From Allium sativum (taxonomy: Eukaryota > Streptophyta > Magnoliopsida > Asparagales > Amaryllidaceae), in the NCBI GenBank assembly GCA_030737875.1, contig CM060909.1, positions 396,679,124 through 396,743,123 on the forward strand: a stretch of DNA of 64,000 nucleotides, written 5' to 3'. Both the position numbers and the translations under genes were made by a program. Below the pieces are notes generated by a model. It saw nothing but the letters and a program-made list of their open reading frames with translations, ran no database searches and was not told the origin of the DNA. The stretch's first letter is position 1. Each line of letters begins with the position of its first letter. Below, piece after piece: positions 43,064-54,428 of this stretch.

Positions 43064-46000
43064 TGTAACACCTCGTAATTCTGTTAATATTAATATCCAC
43101 AAATTAAAGAATAACTAATCTCAGACATGAGAATTGTGGGAAACGGGTTGCGCCATTGTGTTCGTCTCGGAATTCTGGTCGAAATAGAATCCGAGTTTGC
43201 GTGAATTGGACTTTGTATGAAGAAGTTATGGCCATCGGAAGTTTCAGAAAATTCAAAACAGATTCAGAAAATTCAAATTTCGAAAAGTTCAGCCTAACAG
43301 GCTGGGCGGGAAAATTTCCCGCCCGGACCAGGTCGACCTGGGGGTCTACCTGGGGGTCAACCTGCCCACCAGGTCGACATGGGTGTCGACCCTAGGGTCG
43401 ACCTGGGGGTCGACCTCCCTGGTCGAGCCCAGGCGACCTGGGTGCACCTGAATGGGTTTTTGGGCTGGGTTTTGGGGGCTGTGACGAAATCTGACGGCTC
43501 TAATCTATCCTAGGGTTTATCTAAAGGCCTAAAACAACTAACTACACCTATAAATACACCCTAAGACCTAGCCTCCTCTACACACAATTCTATTCTGCTT
43601 CTTCTCTGCCTCTGTTCTAAATAAAAATAAAAATGGCATCGCTACTCTGCTGGAATCAAAACTAGAAGCTAATCAACATCAACCTAAGCAACTCAATGCA
43701 AATTAGAGATTAAAGCTTTTGCAACAATTCTGCAACAACTAAAGTTCTTTCTTTAATCCAACCAAGGAAAGTACAGTTATTTTCCGCTATAAACGTTAAT
43801 TCTGATTTTGACATGAATTGTGAATCTGAATCTGAGATTATATTTGTTCTGATTTGATTTATCTTATTCTGTACCTCTTTCCTCTTTCTGTTCTATAGCC
43901 AGGCTACCACGAGCCTGAGCCAATCTCATAAGAGATTAACATGCACTAAAATGTTTGGGACAGTAAAATGAATGATGCATAAATTGGGCATGACCAATAG
44001 GTGACTAATTTGAGGAAAGAACATGGACTATAGCTAGAACATGAATCTGAGACATATGATTGGACATGTTATATTTATAACATAAAAAGGTATTGAACAT
44101 ATGATTTGTGGACATGACATAAAAAGGTATATAATTGAACATAAATATAAACTGTATTGAACACATGACTTGGGATAAAGAGAATATGGCCTAGGTATAA
44201 AGATTTACATGAAAGTAGGATATCTATTAATGTAAATAAACACCTAAGTAAGAGATCTTTGGGATATATGATATGCATAGTAATCAATGGCTATATTTGG
44301 TATAATTTATATAGGGATCTTCTGTACTATGCAAGTTTAATAAAAATTGAAACATATGATAAGTGGTTAATTTAGGACCATAATCTGTGTTATGTAAATT
44401 TAATGCAAACATAGGGTATATGATAATATTGTGAATCAAGAATATTATTTATGCATGTGAACTTAGGCAAGATTTATAATTAGGCAAGATATGTTTGTGA
44501 AACTTTAAGAAATGATTTGATTGCCTAATTTGCTAGTTTTGTTACATTGCCTAATCTGCTAGTTCTGTTATATTGCTTAATCTGCTAGTTCTGCTCTACT
44601 ACCTAGTCTGCTAGATTTGTTCATCTGCCAAATCTGTCATCTGCTAAGTCTGTTGAAAATTCTAAATCTGCTAGTTTGCTTAATCTGCTAAGTCGCCTAG
44701 TTTGAGAAATCTGTTATCTGCTATATCTGTTGAGTTGATATAATTAGTCCGCTATTGACATAATCTGAATTGGCTATAGTTATGAATAATTGACATGTAT
44801 ATTAGGCATGGGTATAAATGGGAAATCATTAATTAATTGGCCGCAAAGATAAACATGGCTAACTCGAGGTTAGAATGAGTTTGCGGCGTAATTCTGCCCA
44901 GAACCGCCCGGCATATTCCAGTGGTCGCAAACAATAGGTTCTAATGTGAGAAGTTAGTCATAACGTGCTTGAAACCCGAGGTTAGACTCAGTTTGCGACA
45001 GAAACCTGCCCGGAACCAACCGGCCTAACCAGTAGCCACAAACTGTCAGTCTAATGTGAGAGGTTTAGGCATTAATATTTAATTAATGAAAATCTGAGAT
45101 AATTATGATGTCTAAAACGTGTTGGGTAAGGCTAAACCAATTGGACCAATGAATCTGATAAACCCGTTTCGTGAATCCGTAGGCCCAATACAAAGTTAGA
45201 TAATCTGTAACCAGTTAATCTGTAAGTCTGTTAATCTGTAACCAGTTAATCTGTAAGCCTGTTAATCCGAACATCTGATCCGTTAGTCTGAAAACCTGTT
45301 AACTTGATTGTCTGATCTGTGAACTAGTTAATCTAAATTTTGTATGTCTGAAACTTGTAGACAAGTTAAGCTGAAATCTGTTAGTCTGGGGACACAAGGT
45401 TAGGAGGGGAATTACTTGTGTCAACTGTTGTTTGGGACTCATATTAGTCAGTAACCCTTTCTGGTATCATAACTTTGACCCAACAGTAAGTAGGGTCCGG
45501 GCACGCTTACTGAACTAATTATAAGTGTTTCATTCTGATAATGGCGAGGGGTGTTGATGGTGCGTTCCAACAGGGTCATGTGCGTGCATGGATCCCGATC
45601 TGGCTCTGAGGATGTAAGACGCCGTGACATCTGTAAATAGGTCTGTGCCAATTGGTTGTCACTTTAGGGAGTGATACACCCTACTGTGGGGCCGACACAG
45701 GATATTTATGTATTAGGGAGCCGATCGCTTGGGGTAGGGTTTTAGGGTACACTTAGTTCTGTCTGTTTCTGTTGGTACCGTCTGTTTCTATTGGGTGGTA
45801 ACACCTGTCCGTTTCTGCGTGGTACCGTCTGTTCTGGTGGTAAAGGCCCATTACTAGTGTACACCTAATTCTACATTCTGTTTCCGTAGGGATTAATCTG
45901 TTTCTGCTTCTGTCTGTTTCTGATCGGGTAGTAAAGGCCCATTATTAGCATTCTGTTTCTGTTAAATTATTCTGTACCCGTTCCTGTTTCAGTTTAGACA

Positions 46001-46569
46001 TTAGGGTGACACCTAATTCTGTTATACTAGTATTAGTGCAGAGAAGTGTAAAGCAATAGTTTATGTCCTTCTGTTCTTCTGTTATATCTGCTACACCTGT
46101 TACAGTTATCTCTCATCCAGATTTATGTTCATGTCATATTATTATTATCTGTTCATATGCTGAAAGTCACTAGACTTGCCAGACTTTTTGTCTGACCCTT
46201 GTTGTTTCGCCTCCTTTCTTCCGCTTCCCCCAAGGTTATCCAAGGAGGGAATACTTTAGCTTGATCTGGATTTCTCTTTGCTTGAAGTGCTTAAAGTATG
46301 GCTTGGCTCTATATAGCTTCCGTTCTATGGGGATTATGATTTTAAACCATGCATTTTGAAGGCTTTTGTACAAGACTGATATTTTGTACTTGAATTCTGA
46401 GATTTGAAAGGATGTAACCATATTGATTTCTGTTTCCGCTGTAATAAACTTAAAATTTTTCAAGTACTGTTTTTTCTTCCTTGTAAGTTTCTGTTCTGTT
46501 CACTAAAATGCTCCACCAAAGTTAAGGCATTCCCTTTGTGAGTAACCTTAACGGAGGTGGGGTGTTACA
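43064..46569 (+). repeat. GYP-D 3' LTR
   Basis: 3506 bp, very similar to 37381-40932. Main differences: a shorter GTCGAC array, a changed donor base and acceptor, and scattered substitutions. TATA box 43547-43558, paired hairpins 44868-45056, acceptor hairpin 46180-46194. Confidence 0.95.
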
Positions 46570-46574
46570 TAATT
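46570..46574. repeat. Target site duplication of GYP-D, right copy (TAATT)
   Basis: Second copy of TAATT; see 37376-37380. Confidence 0.95.
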
Positions 46575-46696
46575 TCTACCGCTGCTTTATTTATGTTCTA
46601 CCTTATGATATCTCTGTGTATGTTTACCTAGATAATACTCCACCAAAACTAGTGCATTCCCTTTGTGAGTGACCCTAGCGGGGGTGGGGTGTTACA
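46575..46696 (+). repeat. GYP-C 3' LTR, right part
   Basis: 122 bp matching the end of the GYP-C 5' LTR (29433-29554), including the LTR-end hairpin and the terminal GTGTTACA. It completes the LTR interrupted at 37380. Confidence 0.93.
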
Positions 46697-46701
46697 GGGG
46701 T

Positions 46702-48794
46702 GCTCCAGTAGTATTTGCCACGAAGGCGGATGGGTCCCTTAGAATTTGTGTGGACTATAGAGAACTTAATAAGCTTACTAAGTAGAATAGGCACCCACTG
46801 CCGAGGATTGATGATCTCTTCGATCAGCTAGTTGGCGCCTCAGTGTTTTCGCAGTTGGACTTAGCCACTGGTTTCCATCAAATGAGAGTGGCTGAGGATA
46901 GCATAGACAAGACTGCCTTTAGGACTCCGGACGACTTCTATGAGTGGTTTGTGATGCCCTTCGGTTTGAAAAATGCCCCCATGTACTTTGTTGACTTGAT
47001 GAGTAGGGTGTTTAGATAGTACCTTAATAAATTCGTGGTGGTGTTTGTGGATGACATCTTGATCTTTTCTAAGAGCGAGGAAGAGCATGCCCTACATCTT
47101 AGGGAAGTGTTGGAGACCCTTCGAGCGCATAACCTTATAGCTAAATTTTCTAAATGTCACTTTTGTAGGAAGGAAGTGTGATTCTTAGGGCACGTGGTTT
47201 CCAAAGAAGGGATAGCTGTGGATCCCGTGAAGGTGGTGGCCATCCAAGACTGGAAGGTCCCTAAAAATGCTACCGAGGTGAGGAGTTTCTTGGGGTTGGC
47301 AGGCTACTACAGGAAGTTTACCAAGGACTTCGCAAAGATATCAGCCCCATTGACACGCTTGACGAAGAAGAACCTAGTTTTCACGCGGGACATAGATTGT
47401 GATGATGCGTTCCAACGTTTAAAGAGAGCTTTGACCACAACCCCAGTCTTAGTGTTGCCAGATGGGAGTAAACCATTTACCGTTTATACCAATGCTTGTG
47501 GGACAGGCCTAGGCACAGTCTTAATGCAAGAGGGGAGGGTAATAGCCAATGGAGGAAGGCAGTTGAGAGTGCATGAGAGAAATTACCCTACACATGACCT
47601 AGAGTTGGCCGCTATAGTTTTCGCGCTTAAGTCTTGGCGCCATTATCTTCTTGGCGAGAAATTTGAATTGTTCACAGACTACAAATCGCTAAAATGCTTG
47701 TTCTCTTAGAAGGACTTGAACTTAAGGCAGCAAAGGTGGATGGAATTCTTAGCGTCCTACGATTTCGAGATAGCATATACCCCTGGCAAGGTTAACGTGG
47801 TGGCAGACGCCTTAAGTAGGAAAAGGTTGTCCTTGAGTCCGTTATTTGTTGAGCGGAGAAGCTTAGAGTTCATCTCTACGTTTGACTTTAGACCTTCCAT
47901 TGACTTTGTACCTGGTTTGCTAGCATCCTTAGAGTTCAGACCTATGCTTTTGGGACGGATTGGTGAGGCACAACAAGATGACCCACAGTTGGTTGAGTTA
48001 GTAGAGAAGCTAATAAGGGGGAGTCATCGAGCCATCTCAGTAGGTATACCCTAGATGATAATGGTTGGTTACGTAGGGACGGTAGACTTTGTGTACCACG
48101 AGACGAGAACTTGAGGAAGACCATTCTTGATGACGCACATTGTTCGAAGATGACCATTCATCCCGGCGGGGACAAGATGTACATGGACATGAGACGAGTT
48201 TACTTTTGGGCCGGTATGAAGAGGGATGTGGCCGAGTTTGTCGCTACATGCTTGGTATGCCAACAAGTAAAAGCAGAGCAAATAAAGCCCGGTAGGTTGC
48301 TTCACCCATTGGAGGTCCCACAATGGAAGTGGGAGAGTGTCTCGATGGACTTTGTTGATGGGTTACCAAGATCAAGGAAGGGTAATACGGGGATTTGGAT
48401 CATGGTAGACAGACTTACTAAGAGCGCTCGTTTCATTCCTGTGAAGAGTAAGAGGACTGCTCCATGGTTAGCCTCCGTATACATTCGAGAGATAGTTCGT
48501 TTGCACGGTGTTCCTTCTAGCATAGTGAGCGATCACGATCCCATCTTTATTAGCGAGTTTTGGAAGAGCTTGCTTAGAGAGGTGGAAATAGAGCGTGATG
48601 CGACGATTCGACGAGCTCCTACATGCATTCTTGGGTCAGAGATTAAGAAGTTGAGGAATCGAGAGGTCAAGCTAGTCAAAGTGCAATGGGGAGATAATGA
48701 AAGCGACGCTACTTGGGAGACGGAAGAGAAGATGCGTTCACTGTACCCTTCTCTTTTCAAGGGTATGTCTTTTAATTTCTCCTTTATCGCTTAG
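46702..48794 (+). pseudogene. GYP-A RT, RNase H, integrase and chromodomain, decayed
   Basis: Continues GYP-A pol after GYP-C. RT carries FVDD at 47044-47055; RNase H follows (VYTNACGTG, first Asp changed to Asn). Integrase has its zinc region (about 48130-48270) and the first two catalytic Asp (48348 and 48531). About 40 bases after the second Asp a deletion of roughly 640 bp, compared with GYP-C, removes the catalytic Glu and the GPY/F module and joins integrase to the chromodomain near 48572. The chromodomain (KLRNREVKLVKVQW ... ATWE) is readable. Stops: 46783, 47017, 47179, 47707. A frameshift near 48020 moves from frame 1 to frame 3. The product cannot be made, and integrase would be dead even if the stops were absent. 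Confidence 0.92.
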
Positions 48795-49369
48795 CTTGTA
48801 CTTGTTCTATCTTTAGTATGTCCTCTCACTAGTATTTTTGAACTTTAGATAGGGTAGTCCTATGGTTGAAACATGTGTTTGAGACATGTTATGTATGGTG
48901 GATGCATGTGGAAGCAAGTGTTTGCTAGTTGTTGCTCGTGAATGCATATACACACACTTTAGGCACTAGATCGGGTCATCCACTTTCATATTGCATATTG
49001 CATATAAATGGATGTATTTAGTAAAATGAATGTACATTGAATGTGTGTATCATATGGATGTTGCATTTAAATGAATGGTTGTGCACACATGTAGTAATGA
49101 TATGTATAGGGTTATTTGCATACATGATGGATACATGGCACTATCATTATTTGCATTAAGGAGGTCGACTGAATTAGTGGACCACATAATTTTGCATTAG
49201 TATACGGACATATACACTCACTATGCATATGTACATGAAAAGCATTAGAAATCTTTTAAGGACAATGGATGCTTGTGGATGATGGTTGAGTAGATGGATG
49301 ATTGGATAGTAGGATACATTCTTCTTAACTTGGAGATTTCGGGGACGAAATCCTTTAAGGAGGGGAGAA
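48795..49369 (+). other. GYP-A 3' spacer with polypurine tract
   Basis: Non-coding; matches the spacers of GYP-B, C and D from about 48840. Contains a hairpin at 49160-49183 (GGAGGTCGACTGA...), then GATTTCG-GGGA-CGAAATC (49335-49352) and the polypurine tract AAGGAGGGGAGAA (49357-49369). Confidence 0.8.
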
Positions 49370-52293
49370 TGTAACACCCCGTAATTTTATAACATTAAAA
49401 TTCACAAATTAATGTATACTTAATTTTTAGAAGAAGAATTAAGTGAAATGGGTTGCGCTGTTTTGTTCATCTCAAAATTTTGGGTCAAGATAGACATTTG
49501 ATTTGCACGAAACGGATACCTTATAAAGATGTTATTAAGCCTTGAAGTTTGTATAGATATGAGAGAAATATATATATATAGATATAGATAAAAATTAAAT
49601 AAATAAATATTCAAAAAAGTTCAAAACAGCAAATCGGGAGGGGGAATACCCGAACCGCACCATTTTTGGAGTCGACCCGACTAGGGGTCGATCCAGGGTG
49701 TTTGGCTGTCAACCCGTGGCCCGATTCGCGCTGAGGGCTGATGTTGCATCTGAGTGGTCCTGATGATTTCTGGGTTAATCTAAGAGCTCTAATCGATCCT
49801 AGATATCTATATATACACCTTAAGACCTAACACTAATTCATAATATATTATTTATGACACCATTATGTTGTCAAGCTCTCTCTTAAACCCCAGCCGTCGC
49901 CTCTAAATTAAATCTCAAGTGTTCATACACAATTCAAATCAAAGTTTAGAGCTTCAACAACAATTAAAGAAGATTAATCAATGTCAATTCAACGTTTCTG
50001 CACCAATTTCAATTCATTAATCCTTTTCTTAAGCCACGAAAGGTGAGCACAGTTATTTTCACAAATCTAATCGGATTAAAGTAACATTAAAAAGTTGTAA
50101 AAATGATTCATATATATGTTTGTAATGAAAATATCACCAAGACTTCACCTTTTTGATCTATGTAAAGTTCAGACCTTTTATCAGTTTATTCATGTTGATT
50201 CTTTTGTTATGCCACTATGACAGTCTATATGCCTCTTTATTTCATGATGATGTTTTATTCCAATTTTCTATGAATTGATTCTCTCTTCTTACCCCTATTC
50301 CTTTTATTTGTGGATCTAGGCTACCTTCAGCCTATATTAAAAATACGCGCGAATGCGAATACGTAGGAACGATGTGGAATATTGGGAATATGGGAAAATT
50401 GGAAAATTGGATATTATTTAATATTTTGGATAATTGGATAATATGTGAAATTGACATATTTGGGTATGAATTACATGGAATTGATGAAATTGCCTAAACA
50501 TGTAAATTTGTAATTGAGGCTAATTAATGTGTAATTAGTGACAATTTGGAATAGGCAATATTATAGACATGATTATATATTTAATTGGATATATATGACA
50601 TGAAAATTGGGTATGGGTGAAATACGATGTTAATGAACCTTTGACACGATGTTAGGCGCAATTGTGACGTAAGACTGCCCGGAACCGCCCGGCAAATCCA
50701 GTGGCCACAATTGGACATCTAATGTGAGAGGTCAAAGGAATGAATTGTAGGCGTAACGGTTAATGACACGAGGTTAGACCCGGTTTGTGGCGTAAGACTG
50801 CCCAGAACCGCCCGGCAAATCCAGCGGCCACAAAGTGTTCGGTCTAATGTGGGAGGTCATGCACCGTTCGTCATAAGGAATGAATTAAGGAATACTAACC
50901 ATAATAAGACATGGGTATGGTTAGAGGGTTAAGTAGGGTGACATGTAAATTATGACATGTAAATATGGACTTAACCGGTATAAGATGAGACATGTAAATT
51001 ATGACATGTAAGTATGGACTTAACCATAGCATGTGTATGACATGAACATTTAAATTAAAATGGTTAAGTGGGAGAAAAACCTAGTGGGGACCAAGCATAG
51101 GTGAGAGGCTTGTGTCGGATGGGGGACCCGTTTCAACCAGTAACCCGTTTGAGTATCTGATTGGGCCCGGTACTAGGTTGGGGTTGGGGCACGCTTACTG
51201 GACTTGAATGTAAGAGGTCAAAACGTGAATAGTGGTGGCAACGCGAGTCCAACGGGTTCATGTGCGTGGATGGGTCCGGGCTGGTAGGTAAGACGTTGTT
51301 GCATCATGTAGGTATGGCCGTGCATTTCATGTTGGTATCGGGGTTTCCACTTTGGGGAGTGATACACCACAGTGTGGAGCCAGCACGGGTGCCTACGGGG
51401 TTTAGGGAGCCGATCGAATGGGTAGATTAAGGGTACCTTAGCGGTGGTAGGAGCAAGCCGGCACCGACGATAGCAGCTAGGTACAAGTAACTACCAAGTT
51501 TGTCATGTGAGTACAGTTAGTGGGAAGGGATCAACCTCTAGTAAAAAGAGACTAGTAGATGTGCGGTGTAATTAAGTAATGTGGTGTAACTTAGTAAAAG
51601 TGCAGTGCAATGAAATACATGTTGGTTGAGTTGGATAGTCCTTTGAGTGCAAGTCTGATGTTGACTTCGGTCCTCGGGGTTAGTACTTGGAGGGTTGTTC
51701 ATTTAGCCAAGGTGTAGGATTGTCTTAGTACTTAGGAACAAAATCATCTTGTCCATCCTTTTCATCTACCTTATCTAAGTTACAGCCATATCATGATGCC
51801 TATTTATGTCTTGATCATTTACCTTACCTATTATTTATTAAAATTACTGGACTCGCCAGACTTTATGTCTGACCTGTTTGTTTCCACCTCTTTTCTTTCC
51901 TTTCCCCCCCTCAGGTTTGCAAGGAGGGAATACTACAACTTAGTGCCAATTTCTTTCAGTTGCTTGAAAAGAGTAGACGTATCGCTTTGGACTCTCTCAT
52001 CATTATGGCTTTGCTTATGCTCAGTGGGGATTTATGCAATTATGTTATTTAAGTATTTGCTTCTTTATGTACATCGAAGTTTTTGGAAAAGACTATTGAT
52101 CCTGTTGTAATGGTTTTGGAAACTACTTATGTAAGCTTGTTTTGAGTTATGATGCTATGAAATAAGTTTTATCTTCCGCTGTGTTGTTTTATTTATTTAT
52201 TCTTATAATTTATCTATTTTATACAACAATAACGCTCCATGGACATTGATGCATTCCCTTTGTGAGTGACATTAATAGACATGGGGTGTTACA
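49370..52293 (+). repeat. GYP-A 3' LTR
   Basis: 2924 bp, TGTAACACC to GTGTTACA. Substitutions against 11221-14194 are frequent, and a 45-50 bp gap lies near 50158, so this is the oldest plus-strand pair. TATA box 49807-49817, donor 50043, paired hairpins 50651-50849, acceptor hairpin 51857-51871, acceptor 51914. Confidence 0.95.
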
Positions 52294-52298
52294 CCCAT
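52294..52298. repeat. Target site duplication of GYP-A, right copy (CCCAT)
   Basis: Second copy of CCCAT; see 11216-11220. Confidence 0.95.
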
Positions 52299-52309
52299 CT
52301 TCATCATTC

Positions 52310-52663
52310 CTACAGACAATTCTGTGCATTTAAGAACCCCTCCTTTTGGTCACCTCTAGTATAAACGTGAGTATTGTCATTGCACCACAACGTGTACACT
52401 CTTGAACCCTTGGCCGCTGTAAACAATCGGCGCCCTCCCTCATGACAAATTCTCACCTCCCTTTCTAGCTTCCAAACCCGTCTGCTCCTTCTTGTTTGAG
52501 CCTCTTCGACAGTTCTACTTCCACCAACTAACATCAACAAAGCCCTCCTCTTAGTCAACAGACCTGCAGCCACTTCCCAGAGGACAACAGCTCCTCCAAC
52601 GCATGCATGTAAACCGAACTTCATCCATGCAGTAAACCCCACTTCATTTTGAAAGTGCTTCAT
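52310..52663 (-). CDS. Short reading frame downstream of the LARD1 TATA box (unrecognised)
   Basis: 117 codons on the minus strand, starting about 170 bp downstream of the TATA box in the sense direction of the LTR. In copy B the same frame is kept for about 100 codons apart from the solo LTR insertion, then ends at an in-frame TAA where copy A reads on. I recognise no domain; the protein is rich in Arg, Gly and Val. A donor-like GGAG|GTGAGAAT at 52456 (minus strand) would cut it after codon 69. It may be a leader frame like that of GYP-B, or chance. Confidence 0.2.
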   Translation of the reverse strand: MKHFQNEVGFTAWMKFGLHACVGGAVVLWEVAAGLLTKRRALLMLVGGSRTVEEAQTRRSRRVWKLEREVRICHEGGRRLFTAAKGSRVYTLWCNDNTHVYTRGDQKEGFLNAQNCL

Positions 52664-52835
52664 ATCTATTTCACCTCTTCTACTGATCAGACCCGCACAA
52701 GCTTCCCCATGCCATGCCCTTTCCCACCTCTCTCTTTTAATTTATTTATTAAGATTTTTAAAAGCTACAGGTTCAATTTGGGAAATCACTTCTTCTTGCA
52801 ATTGTTCTGTCCCTGGAGAGAACCAATTCTTGTGT

Positions 52836-52843
52836 TTATATAG
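52836..52843 (-). promoter_or_regulatory. TATA box of LARD1 LTR copy A
   Basis: Minus strand CTATATAA followed by ACACAAG; identical in copy B at 63361-63368. Confidence 0.65.
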
Positions 52844-54428
52844 ACACATATACTTGACACACACGTAATAGGTCGTATAGGATAGTAGCTTGGAAACCGT
52901 AGGTCTATGTTGAGTTTTTTTCACTTCATAGATGGGTTTTCAAACTTCTTAGGCATTGCGCGCTATTCCTTAGGGGAGAGGAAGTCTCAGGTCTTCAATA
53001 TAGAGGGTAGAGTAGCACATGTTTCGATTTAACTTATGAGGACTTAACACTTAAGGAATAGGAAATAGGTGTAGGTACGGTGACAAGACAAGTGAGGCAT
53101 GTGCAAGTGAGGTTCATAGGTAGCTTCTATTTCCAAAAAGGTAGACACAGGCATGTGCGTGGGTAAGACTATAGGATAGTTTTCTTTCAAAGCATAGGGT
53201 GTCGGCTATTTTCATAGCATGTGTTGTTTGGTAGTCCTTACAATTATGTGTGAATATCTGCTATTGATTTGTCTTCGGTTGCTGAACATGAACTTAAACT
53301 TTGACAGAGCGTTGCATCACTTCATACGGGCAGATGGAACCATACTGACTTAAGTTTGAAGCAATATAGGATTTAATTTTCATGTAGCTAGGCTTTGCTT
53401 TTAGGCTTCTTTTATTTTATTTTGCATGATATACTTCTATTTGAATCTTGTCCATTTCCATGAGTACCAAGTTTTGAAGGTATGGGAGGGAATTAATGTG
53501 TGTACAGTGTATCAAATGATGACCATACCTTTTCTTCTTCATTAAGTTTTCCTTCATAGTTTGCTACCCACGTGACTTTGTTTTATTACTTATATTTCTC
53601 AAAACCTTTCATATCACCAGAGTTCATATACAAAATATGTTTTTAATTAATGTCACCTTCCTTTGTCTTGTTCAAAAACAAATCACGCAAAGCACAGTGA
53701 CAGGGTATACAATGTAGTATTTAAAAAGAATTTATCAATACCCCGTTACATAAATCTTCGTTCACGTAAAAGATGCTACGGAAAGAAATAAAAATACCGT
53801 TATGTCTAGCGAGGTGCCACGATCCCATAAATATAATAATATCGGTAGGTTAACTTATATTGCCACGGTCCTAAAAATATAATAATATCGGTAGGTTAAC
53901 TTATATTGTGAAACCCCAAAATACTGATTAAGGATGCAAAATACTCCAAATAAAAAGTTGCATATTTAATTAATTAAAAATTACAGTAAAATTCTAAAAA
54001 TTAAATTATCACTACGTCTCAAAAGAATCTTGTCCGGATTCGAAACCGATATTTAAATATATTAAATAAACCGCTATGGCCATAAACGAATATGGCGCTG
54101 CTTTTCTGCATATTTAATTTGGACATAACTTACAATATATAATCTGAAACCTTGATTTTTCACTTCCATTAGGGAAGTATAATTTAACTGATCCAAATGT
54201 TTCTTGTTTCGAAGAAATCCGATTTATAACAAGTCCTGTACACTTGGTTGAAGTTCAGAACATTAAATTACGAACTGTCGCGATATTACGGGCTCGATTA
54301 TATTTAATATGTATTTTTATACGTTTAACTTCGTTTTAATTAATATATAAATCCACTTATGTTACGAATTAAATATTTAACTAATTTAAATATTCAAATA
54401 CAAACCGATAAAAATGCGAGACGTTACA

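Larger units (their letters stand above)
37381..46569 (+). mobile_element. GYP-D: gag-only chromovirus derivative (TR-GAG type)
   Basis: 9189 bp. LTRs 37381-40932 and 43064-46569, duplication TAATT. The 2131-bp interior holds an intact gag, a decayed protease and the shared 3' spacer, but no RT, RNase H or integrase. This fits the class of plant terminal-repeat elements keeping only gag. The 5' LTR begins TATAACACC where the 3' LTR has TGTAACACC. It is the innermost element of the main nest, hence younger than GYP-C. Confidence 0.93.
26783..46696 (+). mobile_element. GYP-C: nearly complete chromovirus (Tekay-like), split by GYP-D
   Basis: 5' LTR 26783-29554, interior 29555-34718, 3' LTR 34719-37380 plus 46575-46696. 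Without GYP-D it is about 10.7 kb. It has a full domain set with a C-terminal chromodomain. Three nonsense codons and one frameshift silence it. The 3' LTR begins TATAAC instead of TGTAAC, a single G-to-A change at its edge. Confidence 0.95.
11221..52293 (+). mobile_element. GYP-A: decayed chromovirus (Ty3/gypsy, Tekay-like) hosting the nest
   Basis: 5' LTR 11221-14194, 3' LTR 49370-52293, duplication CCCAT at both ends. Own internal sequence is in three pieces: 14195-15187 (primer site, 5' gag), 25975-26782 (gag end, protease, start of RT) and 46702-49369 (RT, RNase H, integrase, chromodomain, 3' spacer). GYP-B and GYP-C separate them. Domain order gag-PR-RT-RH-INT-chromodomain marks a chromovirus. 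Coding parts hold several stops, frameshifts and a deletion in integrase. The LTR pair is the most diverged of the four plus-strand elements by eye, agreeing with its outermost place in the nest. Confidence 0.93.
52299..54428 (-). repeat. LARD1 LTR copy A, right part
   Basis: Continues LTR copy A after the nest; matches 60109-60426 plus 63142-64000 of copy B. On the minus strand the LTR starts TGTAACGTCTCGC at 54428. A TATA box (CTATATAA) lies on the minus strand at 52843-52836. Downstream of it on the minus strand is an open frame of 117 codons (52663-52310), listed separately. Confidence 0.88.

Noticed and set aside
53810..53905. Near-tandem repeat around CCTAAAAATATAATAATATCGGTAGG considered as a mobile insert
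   Set aside because: Only a local duplication of about 55 bp (AATATAATAATATCGG twice) inside LARD1 LTR, with no ends or target duplication.
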